Positions 8,420-16,984 of a DNA stretch of 64,000 bases are shown here, piece by piece. The stretch comes from Sphingobacterium prati. Its GTDB lineage: Bacteria > Bacteroidota > Bacteroidia > Sphingobacteriales > Sphingobacteriaceae. Numbering within the stretch: the first letter of the stretch is position 1; the number at the start of each line of letters is the position of its first letter. The position numbers were made by a program, and so were the translations under genes. A model generated the notes under the pieces. That model was not told the origin of the DNA, made no database searches, and was given only the letters and a program-made list of their open reading frames with translations. The DNA lies in contig NZ_JABJWY010000035.1 in the NCBI RefSeq assembly GCF_013167215.1, positions 393,854 through 457,853 on the forward strand. The letters are read 5' to 3'.

Positions 8420-8986
8420 CTATTTTGCGGCTTTGATCTGAATGTCCAATGTAAATTCGTCCTCAATAGCCCGATTTCCGAGGTCAGAGAAAAAGCTGGC
8501 TGAACGATATTGGATATCAAAATCCAGTCGATTTACCTTCACACCCAATGCTTCAGCCGAAAGCCCATCGGTGGTGCTGGTTACTTTTGCTGGAAAAGAT
8601 ATGGCTTTCGTTTTGTTTTTGATTGTAAGATTACCTGTGATTATTGGAGTAGCCTTGCTGTTATCCACTTTGGCGATAACGAATTTTGCCGTTGGATATT
8701 TAGACACATCAAAGAAATCTTCGTTTTTAAGATGACCAGTTAGTTTTGGCGCATCAGTACAAGCCATAGAATTCATATCAATGGTAAATCCACCTCCGGT
8801 AATTTTACCTTTATCAGTTTGGATCGTTCCCTCTTTCAAGGCTATGGTACCGACATGACCACCGACGACTTTCTTTGCCCCCCATTTGATCGTTGACGTT
8901 TGTGTATTGACTTTGTACGTAATTTTTTGCGCAAAGGCAAAGGTGGAGCTACAGATAATAGCCATGAATAATAAGGTTCTTTTCAT
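8420..8986 (-). CDS. YceI-family periplasmic protein
   Basis: 188 residues with an N-terminal Sec signal peptide (MKRTLLFMAIICSSTFAFAQ, cleavage after AQ). The mature part shows the YceI lipocalin-like pattern: TSTIKWGAKKVVGGHVG, then a beta-rich domain with FTIDMNSMACTD, LKNEDFFDVSKYPTAKFVI and GNLTIKNKTKAISFPA. YceI proteins bind long isoprenoid or other amphiphilic ligands in a beta barrel. No enzymatic role is established. Length fits the family. It ends against the bidirectional terminator and is a single-gene unit. Confidence 0.92.
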   Translation of the reverse strand: MKRTLLFMAIICSSTFAFAQKITYKVNTQTSTIKWGAKKVVGGHVGTIALKEGTIQTDKGKITGGGFTIDMNSMACTDAPKLTGHLKNEDFFDVSKYPTAKFVIAKVDNSKATPIITGNLTIKNKTKAISFPAKVTSTTDGLSAEALGVKVNRLDFDIQYRSASFFSDLGNRAIEDEFTLDIQIKAAK

Positions 8987-9059
8987 AGAAATGATTTGTT
9001 TAAAATCAAATATACAAGAAACGAGACATATTCATGTAAATAACATCTGTCTTAGTGAA

Positions 9060-9632
9060 CTATTGTCTTTCTAGTGATCCAATATATTGATATCTATTAA
9101 TGAAAATACCTGTAGGGGTTGCCTTTGAATCGATAAAAGCGAGTTTTTGCGCATTTACCTTGTCTGACAGTAAGCGTTTGCCATGCCCCAGCAGAACCGG
9201 GTAAGTAATGAGCACGACCTCGTCGACGAGACCTCGTTCAAGTAAAAGGGAGGTCAGTGTGGAACTTCCTACAACGATCAGATCGGGACCGTCTGTTGAT
9301 TTAAGTGTATGAATTGCAGTTTCAATGTGGGTGCCTAAATTTTTTACAGGTCCCCAGATTAAACTGTCGGGACGGTGAGTTGCGACGTGTTTCGTAGCAG
9401 CATTTATTGCATTGGCCATTGGAAAATTGCCTGCATTGGGCCAGAAGCTGCTAAAGATATCATAGGTCTGACGGCCCAAAAGAAGGTCAAAGTCAGGTCC
9501 ATAAGTCTGAAAGAGCATTTCCGCTCCCGCGGGACTTCTATAGGCTGTTGTCCATGCACCGTAAATGTAATCTCCATCATGTTCGATGACGCCATCAAGC
9601 GAGATGTGTTCGAAAATTCTGATCTTTCTCAT
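9060..9632 (-). CDS. RibD C-terminal/dihydrofolate-reductase-like family protein
   Basis: A 190-residue cytoplasmic protein of the RibD C-terminal domain family (PF01872), which shares the DHFR fold and binds NADPH. Visible family signatures are the N-terminal ISLDGVIE, LLLGRQTYDIFSSFWP (residues about 50-65), and DLIVVGSSTLTSLLLERGLVDEVVLITYPVLLGHGKRL. It lacks the deaminase half of bifunctional RibD, so it is not a riboflavin-pathway RibD, and a true folate reductase role is unproven. Single gene, promoter toward 9633. Confidence 0.88.
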   Translation of the reverse strand: MRKIRIFEHISLDGVIEHDGDYIYGAWTTAYRSPAGAEMLFQTYGPDFDLLLGRQTYDIFSSFWPNAGNFPMANAINAATKHVATHRPDSLIWGPVKNLGTHIETAIHTLKSTDGPDLIVVGSSTLTSLLLERGLVDEVVLITYPVLLGHGKRLLSDKVNAQKLAFIDSKATPTGIFINRYQYIGSLERQ

Positions 9633-9813
9633 TGTCTCAAGTGTTTGATTATTAATCCAAATTTAGTGAAGTTTAGAAATGCGAATGCGGTGCAATCGCG
9701 ACAATATAAGGGGTGGAATGTGTAACTTTAATACATAAGATACCTCTACATGTGGATTTGAAGTCTCCATGTGCTACGGTAAATTCGGCGATGCAATCAA
9801 AAATAGTGCATAT

Positions 9814-10557
9814 ATGGAATTTTCACCTTTCAACAATGTTGTTAAACTTTGTCTTCAGGGAATGAACATGGAAGAAACTAAACAGCCAGAAGAAGCCCTT
9901 AAATTATTTCTGCAGGCCTGGAATGAAGCTACGAACCATCACGAACACTTTCTTGCAGCTTATTATGTAGCCCGGCAGCAAAAAACTGCTTCAGACAGAT
10001 TAACATGGCTCGAAAAGGCCTTGATACATGCGTTAAAACTAAATGACGATACAGTTAAGAGTGCGCTACCAAACCTGTATCTGAAGCTTGCCAAATGCTA
10101 CGAAGATCTGGGAGATAGCGAAAAGTCAGTTGGATATGCTGAGTTGGCTGCAACCCTGAACGAAAAACCATCGGATACCGGGCCTTTTTACCATGGCACC
10201 AAAGCTGACCTAAAAGTAGGCGATCTATTGACTGCTGGCGGGAATTCGAATTATCAGCCTGAACTGACCATGAATCATATTTATTTTACTGGTTTAGTTA
10301 ACGGTGCCGGACTCGCTGCTGCTTTGGCAAAAGGAGAAGGCCGCGAACGTGTCTATATTATTGGACCGATGGGCATCTTTGAAAATGATCCGAATCTAAC
10401 AGATAAAAAATTCCCGGGTAATCCGACGCGCTCATACCGATCCACAGCTGCTTTGAAAATTGTTGGTGAAGTAAAAGACTGGGACAGACCGAGCCCGGAA
10501 GATCTTCAAAGATTTCGTGAGCGGCTGATCACAGGGAACGGTGAAATAATTAACTAA
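9814..10557 (+). CDS. arr: Rifampin ADP-ribosyltransferase (Arr) with N-terminal TPR-like extension
   Basis: The C-terminal 110 or so residues match Arr, which inactivates rifampicin by ADP-ribosylation using NAD+. Seen are GPFYHGTKADLKVGDLL, NHIYFTG and FENDPNLTDKKFPGNPTRSYR. The spacing His-30-Tyr-35-Asp equals that of the catalytic H19/Y49/D84 in mycobacterial Arr. Ahead of it lie about 120 helical residues with two TPR-like units (EEALKLFLQAWNEA; NLYLKLAKCYEDLGDSEKSVGYAELA), absent from the roughly 140-residue classical Arr. I chose the ATG at 9814 (MEFSPF); an in-frame ATG at 9769 would add 15 residues. No integron or insertion sequence is adjacent, so it looks chromosomal. Confidence 0.88.
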   Translation: MEFSPFNNVVKLCLQGMNMEETKQPEEALKLFLQAWNEATNHHEHFLAAYYVARQQKTASDRLTWLEKALIHALKLNDDTVKSALPNLYLKLAKCYEDLGDSEKSVGYAELAATLNEKPSDTGPFYHGTKADLKVGDLLTAGGNSNYQPELTMNHIYFTGLVNGAGLAAALAKGEGRERVYIIGPMGIFENDPNLTDKKFPGNPTRSYRSTAALKIVGEVKDWDRPSPEDLQRFRERLITGNGEIIN

Positions 10558-10913
10558 ATCTGTAGTATTTAATGGGCGACCGATCTAACTTAAATAAATT
10601 TTTGTGGACGAGCAAACAGCGAATGGACGGAGAAAAGCTTACCTGGACCCATAAAGAAAGCTCATGAAAGTCATTAGGATTAGAAGGTTGATTTTGAAAC
10701 GGATTAAAATTTGAAGGGAATCAAATTGACTATTCAATACTGCTGACCCGAGAACATTTTTTGTGTTTTCATTGTTTGTTCAATGTCAATAATGTTTGAA
10801 AGATTCTTTATTTGGGATGGTCTCACATTAACTTCGCACATCGTAGTGAAAGGATCTTATCTATTGGAATAGGTGATTTAGATCCGATTGGTGTTTTATA
10901 AAAGTACAAAAGA
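10558..10913. other. Intergenic region, 356 bases
   Basis: No convincing gene on either strand. It separates arr from the downstream dehydrogenase and presumably holds the latter's promoter. No strong terminator was found behind arr. Confidence 0.5.
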
Positions 10914-11969
10914 ATGATTAAATCAAAAGGTTACGCGGCGAAAGACAATAATTCTCCGCTTGAATATTGGGAATTTGAAAGAAGAGAACTTGGTTCAAAT
11001 GATGTGTTAATCGATATCTTGTATAGCGGTATCTGTCATTCTGATATTCATCAGGTCCACGACGAATGGGGTGGGACGCAATATCCGATTGTTCCGGGGC
11101 ATGAGATCGTTGGCCGCATCAGTGCGGTAGGCAGCGCGGTGACCAAGTTTAAAAAAGGTGATCTCGCTGGTATAGGTTGTATGGTTGCATCCTGTGGTGA
11201 ATGCGACAATTGTAAATCGGATCAGCAACAGTTTTGTTCGGAGAAGAAAACGGTGTGGACGTACAACAGTACGGATGTGATGCACGATCACTCCTGTACA
11301 TATGGGGGCTACAGCAACAATATTGTCGCCGATGCGAATTTTGTTTTGCATGTGCCTGAGTCGCTTGATATCAAGAAGGTGGCCCCTTTACTTTGTGCGG
11401 GGATTACCACATACTCACCATTGAAAAGATGGAATATCAGCAAGGGACATAAAGTTGGTGTTTTGGGCTTAGGCGGTTTAGGTCACATGGCTGTGAAAAT
11501 CGCTGTTGCCATGGGAGCAGAGGTGACGATGATTAGCCATTCGCCCCGAAAAAAAGCAGATGCGGCGCTCTTAGGTGCCCATAAATTTTTAAATACGCAT
11601 GAATCTTCGGAGCTGAAGGAGTTTTCTACTTATTTTGACTTTATAATTGATACGGTTTCTGCACCGCATGATTACAATCTCTATCTAGGACTGTTAAAGA
11701 CCAAAGGTGTATATATCTGTGTCGGTATCCCAGCAGCACCAATGGAAATCAATGGACGCTCTATTATGGGGGGAAATAAAATTTTAACTGCATCCAGTAT
11801 TGGTGGAATACAGGAAACACAAGACATGCTTGATTTTTGTGCAAAACATAATATTCTTCCGGAAACAGAATTGATTGACATCGATTATGTAAATGAGGCT
11901 TACCAACGCGTATTGGACAGCGATGTAAAATACCGGTTTGTTATCGATATGGCATCACTGGATAAATAA
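10914..11969 (+). CDS. Zinc-dependent NAD(P) alcohol dehydrogenase (cinnamyl-alcohol-dehydrogenase type)
   Basis: 351 residues, typical for the medium-chain CAD/YahK group that reduces aldehydes with NADPH. Catalytic zinc ligands appear in GICHSDIH and GHEIVGRI (Cys, His-Glu), the four structural-zinc cysteines in CGECDNCKSDQQQFC, and the nucleotide-binding GLGGLGHMAVK in the Rossmann domain. The late part (ADAALLGAHKFLNT and the VYICVGIPAAPMEI stretch) also fits. No signal peptide, cytoplasmic. Single gene ending at a long palindrome shared with the convergent phosphoesterase. Confidence 0.93.
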   Translation: MIKSKGYAAKDNNSPLEYWEFERRELGSNDVLIDILYSGICHSDIHQVHDEWGGTQYPIVPGHEIVGRISAVGSAVTKFKKGDLAGIGCMVASCGECDNCKSDQQQFCSEKKTVWTYNSTDVMHDHSCTYGGYSNNIVADANFVLHVPESLDIKKVAPLLCAGITTYSPLKRWNISKGHKVGVLGLGGLGHMAVKIAVAMGAEVTMISHSPRKKADAALLGAHKFLNTHESSELKEFSTYFDFIIDTVSAPHDYNLYLGLLKTKGVYICVGIPAAPMEINGRSIMGGNKILTASSIGGIQETQDMLDFCAKHNILPETELIDIDYVNEAYQRVLDSDVKYRFVIDMASLDK

Positions 11970-12023
11970 TGACCGCGATCTTTATATCGATCGAAAGTTA
12001 TCATTGATCTGCATTTAATTTTG

Positions 12024-12063
12024 AGGTATCATGCTATAATTCATGAATTATAGCATGATACCT
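12024..12063. terminator. Perfect 40-bp palindrome, bidirectional terminator
   Basis: Arms 12024-12043 and 12044-12063 are exact reverse complements with no spacer, centred on TTCATGAA, and lie between the convergent dehydrogenase and phosphoesterase stops. The stem base is AGGTATCATG and the apex AT-rich. A transcription terminator is the simplest reading. Confidence 0.7.
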
Positions 12064-12066
12064 TGT

Positions 12067-13338
12067 TCATGACACCTTATTTTTTAAGTGGAATATCGTA
12101 ATCTCAGGCATTATCCCCACTCTGCTTGGATAATCTAGGTAACCAAAACCAACGTTCACATAAAGTGATTGATGTTTCTCCTGATACAGTCCGGCCCATT
12201 CAGGATATGTATATTTAATTGGACTCCATTGATGATCGGGATTGCTATAACCAAATTGTCCACCATGTGTGTGTCCGCTGAAGGTAACATCGATCATTGG
12301 ATATTTTGGTAATATTTCAGCTCTCCAATGAGAAGGATCATGTGAAAGCAATAAGTTGATAGGTGAAGAGGGGGCTACTTTAGACATAGCTAGGTCAAGA
12401 TCTCCATAGTTGTGCGAGTTGTTTACACCCCAATTCTCCACACCAATGATCGTGATTTTTTCGTTATTTATGCTAATATCCTTAGATTCGTTTAGTAGAA
12501 GATGCCAACCAAGTTTACGATGGATATCTTTTACATTGGCCAAGTTTTGCTCTTTCGTCAATTTAGGCTCACGATTAAAATGAAATCTATTAAAATGATA
12601 GTCCCCATAATCATGGTTTCCCAAAATAGAAAAAACGCCCAATGGAGCCTTTAATTTATCAAATATGGATAGATAGTCATCCATCTCCTCAGCGAAGTCA
12701 TTTACCAAATCACCGGTAAAAAAGATCATATCAGGTTTTTGAGAAAGTAAAAGGTAAACACCTTTTTTTACCGCATTAGAATCATAGAGACTACCAGCAT
12801 GTATGTCCGAGATTTGAGCGATGGTAATGCCTTCGAAAGATTTTGGAAGGTTTGATAAAATTAAATCAATATGTTTGATCTCGTAGTCATAGAGATTAAA
12901 CATAAATCCGCGGGTCAATGCGACTAAGGGAATACTGCTCAGAAGAATTCCACTTTTGAGAATAAAATCGGATCTCCCTATAGGCTTATTGTTGGGATGT
13001 GGATCTGCTACTGTCCTTTTTTTTGTTAAGTGTTTGCTAATATTTTTAAAAATCAGTGATAGTACATCCGCACCAATAAAGAAAAGCAGGAGCATTTTTC
13101 CCAGTAATAAGGAAATAGGAAAGAACGTGAATAAAGCGGTAAAAAAATTGCTCCATTCAAAAAATAAATTCAAAAATATACTTGCATATGCGGCGATATT
13201 CAGTATCCACCAGATGATGTCACCAAATAATAAATGTGATCTCCTTACAGTCAGCCGGCGTAGCCTTAAGTATATTAAAATATCTAGGAGAAGCAATATA
13301 GTGATAATTTTTAGGTAAGCGTATAACTGTGGAATCAT
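12067..13338 (-). CDS. Membrane-anchored metallophosphoesterase (YkuE-like)
   Basis: 423 residues. The first about 150 hold four hydrophobic segments, anchoring the protein in the inner membrane. The rest is a calcineurin-type phosphoesterase with all metal motifs: AQISDIHAG (D-x-H), FFTGDLVND (GD), ILGNHDYGD (GNHD), LLSHDP and TFSGHTHGGQFG. This arrangement matches YkuE/LpxH-like phosphodiesterases of membrane lipids, and the exact substrate is unknown. The catalytic domain is placed on the periplasmic or cytoplasmic face depending on the even helix count, which I cannot settle. Promoter region lies beyond 13338. Confidence 0.9.
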   Translation of the reverse strand: MIPQLYAYLKIITILLLLDILIYLRLRRLTVRRSHLLFGDIIWWILNIAAYASIFLNLFFEWSNFFTALFTFFPISLLLGKMLLLFFIGADVLSLIFKNISKHLTKKRTVADPHPNNKPIGRSDFILKSGILLSSIPLVALTRGFMFNLYDYEIKHIDLILSNLPKSFEGITIAQISDIHAGSLYDSNAVKKGVYLLLSQKPDMIFFTGDLVNDFAEEMDDYLSIFDKLKAPLGVFSILGNHDYGDYHFNRFHFNREPKLTKEQNLANVKDIHRKLGWHLLLNESKDISINNEKITIIGVENWGVNNSHNYGDLDLAMSKVAPSSPINLLLSHDPSHWRAEILPKYPMIDVTFSGHTHGGQFGYSNPDHQWSPIKYTYPEWAGLYQEKHQSLYVNVGFGYLDYPSRVGIMPEITIFHLKNKVS

Positions 13339-13566
13339 ATAAAAATTTGCCTCATAATTGGGAATAAACCCGAAAACAGATTGATATACCTAAAGTACTA
13401 TTTTTATGTTAAATCTTCGTGTCATTTGTTTTGAGCGATAACAAAATATTCGAATAGAATACTAAAACTTAGGTTATAATTAGAGGTACTTTGGATTAGA
13501 TCTTGTCATAGGACAAGCACTTCGACTAATTATTTTACTATTTTGTCTTTAATCAAAAACAAAAAA

Positions 13567-13935
13567 ATGAGTACAAAATTTGAAGCAGGGATTAATATCG
13601 CTATAAAGATTCCTAAAAGTAAATACGAAAAGACAGTAGCGTTTTACAGAGATATCCTGAAATTGCAAGTCGAGGAGAAGCCTATCGATAATCCAACTGT
13701 CTCTAGCACCCATGAGGTGAAATTTGGAAATAATATTATCTGGCTAGATTGTGTTGACAATTATACCCATTCCGAAACTTGGTTGCAGCTTACTGTTCCT
13801 AATATAGCTGAAGCGACCGATTATCTATTGTCAAATGGGGTGGAAACTTGTGACGAAATCGAGGAACTACCCGAAAATATGCATTGGATTACGGATCCTG
13901 CAGGTACAGTGTTCAATTTACAAGAAACTCCATAA
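13567..13935 (+). CDS. VOC-family (glyoxalase/bleomycin-resistance-like) protein
   Basis: From the ATG at 13567 the product has 122 residues, one VOC module of paired beta-alpha-beta-beta-beta units. Signatures are KIPKSKYEKTVAFYRDILKLQVEE near the N-terminus, DNYTHSETWLQLTVPNIAEATDYLLSNGVE in the middle and WITDPAGTVFNLQE at the end. A TTG at 13543 is less likely as start. VOC proteins range from dioxygenases to antibiotic-binding proteins, and nothing here identifies the ligand. It converges with a membrane-protein gene 15 bases downstream, with only a weak 6-bp hairpin between. Confidence 0.8.
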   Translation: MSTKFEAGINIAIKIPKSKYEKTVAFYRDILKLQVEEKPIDNPTVSSTHEVKFGNNIIWLDCVDNYTHSETWLQLTVPNIAEATDYLLSNGVETCDEIEELPENMHWITDPAGTVFNLQETP

Positions 13936-13950
13936 TAACTTAGTTGAACG

Positions 13951-14616
13951 TTATTTTATTTTTCGATTGTATGTATTTTGTTGATTTTCAATGGTATTTG
14001 CGTATCCCAAAAGATGAAAGTGAGATAAAATAACGATGAGCACAATGATGGTCGGAAGAAAGACATATGGAAATTGCAAAACAGCGATATTAGGTTGATC
14101 AAAAGCCATTGCCTGTAAAGGTAATGGCGACGATAATATGCCAATAACGACGACCTTCAACAACGAACAGATTCCCAGAATATTCCAGGCTTTGAAAAGC
14201 ACAGATTTCAGTGTTTTTGGATTTAAACTACTGAATACTAAAAATAAAATGGCAGTGATACCGAAAAAAAGATCGTAATTCCATCCAAGAAAAGTCATTT
14301 CGATGGGAAGCATATTATGTTTAAAAAGTTGGAAAATAGTGAACTCAATAGGGATTCTAAAGATATGAATACCTAATAGGTAGTAAACGTTTGAATTGGC
14401 ATTTTTTGATAATCTGTAGTAGCTTATACTGAGTAAGAGAATACTTACCAAAATAAGTATAAAAGAGGGCGGAAATGCTAGGAAAACGTTTAGCGATGAA
14501 ACTGCGGAGAGCGCCAATGTCCATACTATAATAGGAATGATTACCATTTTATTAGGGGAGGCCAGCCCAAATAAAATGATGCATGACAACGTGAACACTG
14601 AAAAAAAGATGTGCAT
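13951..14616 (-). CDS. Hypothetical integral membrane protein
   Basis: 221 residues with about six to seven hydrophobic helices (for example IILFGLASPNKMVIIPIIVWTL is split over helices 1-2, and FPPSFILILVSILLLSISYY forms helix 3). A conserved-looking loop GIHIFRIPIEFTIFQLF is followed by GWNYDLFFGITAILF. I recall similar uncharacterised proteins in Bacteroidota but no function. The short Lys/Asn-rich tail is probably cytoplasmic. Single gene. Confidence 0.65.
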   Translation of the reverse strand: MHIFFSVFTLSCIILFGLASPNKMVIIPIIVWTLALSAVSSLNVFLAFPPSFILILVSILLLSISYYRLSKNANSNVYYLLGIHIFRIPIEFTIFQLFKHNMLPIEMTFLGWNYDLFFGITAILFLVFSSLNPKTLKSVLFKAWNILGICSLLKVVVIGILSSPLPLQAMAFDQPNIAVLQFPYVFLPTIIVLIVILSHFHLLGYANTIENQQNTYNRKIK

Positions 14617-15017
14617 AGAAAAGTGGATTTGTGGTATAAAACTAAATGAAATTTTTGTTACGCTACTTGCCCTAAGGCAAGTAATTTTATGTTAAGAAAT
14701 TATACCACAACTTGATCGTACCATATAGTAGGATTGTTTCTTGGGTGAGAATGAAGTCGACATATGCTATTTATCAATTGTTTCTTGTAAATGGTTTAAT
14801 GTCAATTATTATTTGTATCTTTAAGAAGAAGGTTTACTACTTACATAACCCATTCGGTAAACCCAATATGATAAAAACTTCTTGTTTTATCTTTAAATTT
14901 CCTCAATTACACAATTTCGAAATTTTTTGTTTAGAACCAACCGCAATAAAGTAACACCCATAACTTTAATATATTAATGCTTATTGGGTATCCATCACAA
15001 TATAAAGTTTATAGATC
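14617..15017. other. Intergenic region, about 400 bases
   Basis: AT-rich. A plus-strand open frame at 14712-14954 shows no protein-like composition and starts with TTG-like context, so I do not call it. The region likely contains promoters for the flanking minus-strand membrane protein and the small plus-strand gene. Confidence 0.45.
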
Positions 15018-15140
15018 ATGAGTAAAGATCAAAAAAAGGAAAAAAGCACAAAGGAGAAAACGCAGTCCTCTTATCAGAAAGAGAAGGACTCAGTTTCCAA
15101 AGATTTAACAGATAATATCTTCCGAAAGAAAAAGAAATAA
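15018..15140 (+). CDS. 40-residue lysine-rich protein
   Basis: A short complete frame, ATG at 15018 to TAA at 15138-15140, encodes 40 residues of which 13 are Lys and one Arg, many Ser/Asp/Glu, and a KKKK C-terminus. It would be unstructured and strongly basic at its end, possibly nucleic-acid or ribosome associated, which is inference. Evidence for being real is the compact frame, an AT-rich leader with AAAGTTTATAG before the ATG and a terminator-like repeat downstream (AGCGAG at 15193, CTCGCT followed by T6 at 15231). Too short for most gene finders. Confidence 0.5.
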   Translation: MSKDQKKEKSTKEKTQSSYQKEKDSVSKDLTDNIFRKKKK

Positions 15141-15191
15141 GCAATTTTTAGAAGATTGTTTAGCTTAAAATAATGGTAGATTATTAATTTG

Positions 15192-15241
15192 GAGCGAGTA
15201 TAAAGGATGGAGTATTAGACCATGCTTTTGCTCGCTTTTTT
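15192..15241 (+). terminator. Possible terminator behind the Lys-rich gene
   Basis: AGCGAG (15193-15198) pairs with CTCGCT (15231-15236), followed immediately by a T6 run, but the loop is 32 bases long. Modest support. Confidence 0.35.
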
Positions 15242-15332
15242 AATATTATATATTTCGTTCGTTATATTTACTTCATTAACAGGTTGAAAACCAGTGGTTA
15301 ATCAGCGGAGAGTGTAAAGGATCCATAGGCCG

Positions 15333-16388
15333 TCAAAATTTATAAGTAAACGCATTAATATTCATCCCAGCACCTACTGAGGCAAACAAAATTATATCGC
15401 CTTTTTCAAGTGAATGATCTTCAATCTTTCCTTGTATGATTAAATCATATAGGGTTGGAATTGTTGCCACACTACTATTCCCAAATTTATGGATTGACAT
15501 GGGCATGATGCCTTTAGGTGCTTGCATATGATATAAGCCATAAAATCGTGAAATTATAGCCTCATCCATTTTCTCATTAGCCTGATGAATTAATATTTTT
15601 TTGATTGAAGTAACATCTAAATTCGCTTTCTCCACGCAAACTTGCATTGCTAATGGCACTTTATTTAATGCGAATTCATATATTTTTCGTCCCTTCATCT
15701 TAATGTAACGCGTACCTTCTTGGTGCTGGCTGTTAAAGGAACTTCCGAAATAAAGATAATCAGCCTCATCATATGCATAAGTTGCACTTTCAAAAGACAG
15801 CAATCCTGCTTCGCCAGTAGTTCCCTCGACAATAACTGCACCAGCGCCATCAGCATATATCATAGAATCACGATCGTATGGATCCACGACACGCGAGAGT
15901 GTCTCGGTGCCGATGACCATACAGCGTTTTGCCATTCCCGATTTAATAAATGAATTTGCTTGTATCATCCCTTCGTTCCATCCTGGGCAGCCGAATAGAA
16001 GGTCATAAGCGATACAACTTGGATTTCTTATTCCTAATTTTTTCTTCACACGTGTGGCTAAACTTGGTACGGTATCCGATTGAGTTGTTCCGTACTGCAC
16101 ATCGCCATAGTTATGTGCAACTATGATATAGTCAAGCGTTTCCTTATCCACTTCAGCATTTGAGATTGCTCGCTCTGCTGCGATAAAAGCTAGATCAGAC
16201 GCCACTTGATTCTTACTTGCGTAACGGCGTTCCGCAATTCCAGTAATATCTTTAAACTTACCTATAATGGATTCTGGATATTTAATCGGTTCACCAGTTT
16301 CATCCAAAAAAATACGATCTTCAAAATGCGAGTTGTTTATTACATTGTCCGGAAGATAGCTGCCTGACCCAATAATTTTCATATTCAT
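15333..16388 (-). CDS. 3-oxoacyl-ACP synthase III (FabH-like ketoacyl synthase)
   Basis: The product is a 351-residue thiolase-fold KAS III enzyme, which condenses an acyl-CoA with malonyl-ACP. The catalytic triad is visible: Cys in DLLFGCPGWNEG, His in IHQANEKMDEAI and Asn in GNSSVAT, plus the terminal GAGMN. I start at the ATG at 16388 because GGAAGG lies about 6 bases upstream, whereas the ATG at 16436 adds a non-conserved 16-residue leader. It stands alone without fab or acp neighbours, so it is more likely an accessory synthase for a specialised lipid or ketide than the housekeeping FabH. This is inference. Confidence 0.9.
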   Translation of the reverse strand: MNMKIIGSGSYLPDNVINNSHFEDRIFLDETGEPIKYPESIIGKFKDITGIAERRYASKNQVASDLAFIAAERAISNAEVDKETLDYIIVAHNYGDVQYGTTQSDTVPSLATRVKKKLGIRNPSCIAYDLLFGCPGWNEGMIQANSFIKSGMAKRCMVIGTETLSRVVDPYDRDSMIYADGAGAVIVEGTTGEAGLLSFESATYAYDEADYLYFGSSFNSQHQEGTRYIKMKGRKIYEFALNKVPLAMQVCVEKANLDVTSIKKILIHQANEKMDEAIISRFYGLYHMQAPKGIMPMSIHKFGNSSVATIPTLYDLIIQGKIEDHSLEKGDIILFASVGAGMNINAFTYKF

Positions 16389-16984
16389 AAATGTCCTTCC
16401 GTTCTCAATTTTCGTGTTATCATTTATATTATTCATCGTGGAAAACGTAGCGGTTGCTTTTCTATGCCCAGTGATATATGGCTTCGATGCACACTTTTTT
16501 TACTGAGCCTTCCTTTATTTAATTTACTAAAAAAAATTATAATATCCAATACAAGCTAAATAAAAAGGAAAATTGTCCTCGCTTTTAAACTATATTTTTT
16601 TTTCAAACTATCTGCCTAAAATAGATATCAAATTTATAATGAGCGAACAAATACACACTGAAAATGTTTGTACTTAGAAAAAATGCTTACTCCATTTAAA
16701 TTAAGAATAACGGAATTGAATAGTGATGGTTTCATGTCCACCTAAATACTAGCTGCTGCATTGTATAATTGTAAAATAAGTTAGATATAAGCTTTTTTTG
16801 AATGCGCAAAATGACTACACTATCCCAGTTTGATATTTGTGACAACGAAAAAAGAAGAACACGGTAAGCAATAGTTTGTTGGACTTGGAAATGTCAATGT
16901 AGTGAGCAGACAGGTGAATCGTACATCAATTTACAATTTCGTAGCAGGTTATTGAAGAGCATTTACTTACAAGATGCGAATGGC
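16389..16984. other. Intergenic region, about 600 bases
   Basis: AT-rich, without a convincing gene on either strand. It contains the promoter of the KAS III gene and the 3' flank of the AraC-type gene. No strong hairpin or repeat was found. Confidence 0.5.

Noticed and set aside
14712..14954. Plus-strand frame of 80 codons
   Set aside because: Low-complexity composition, no good start and no family; probably untranslated intergenic sequence.
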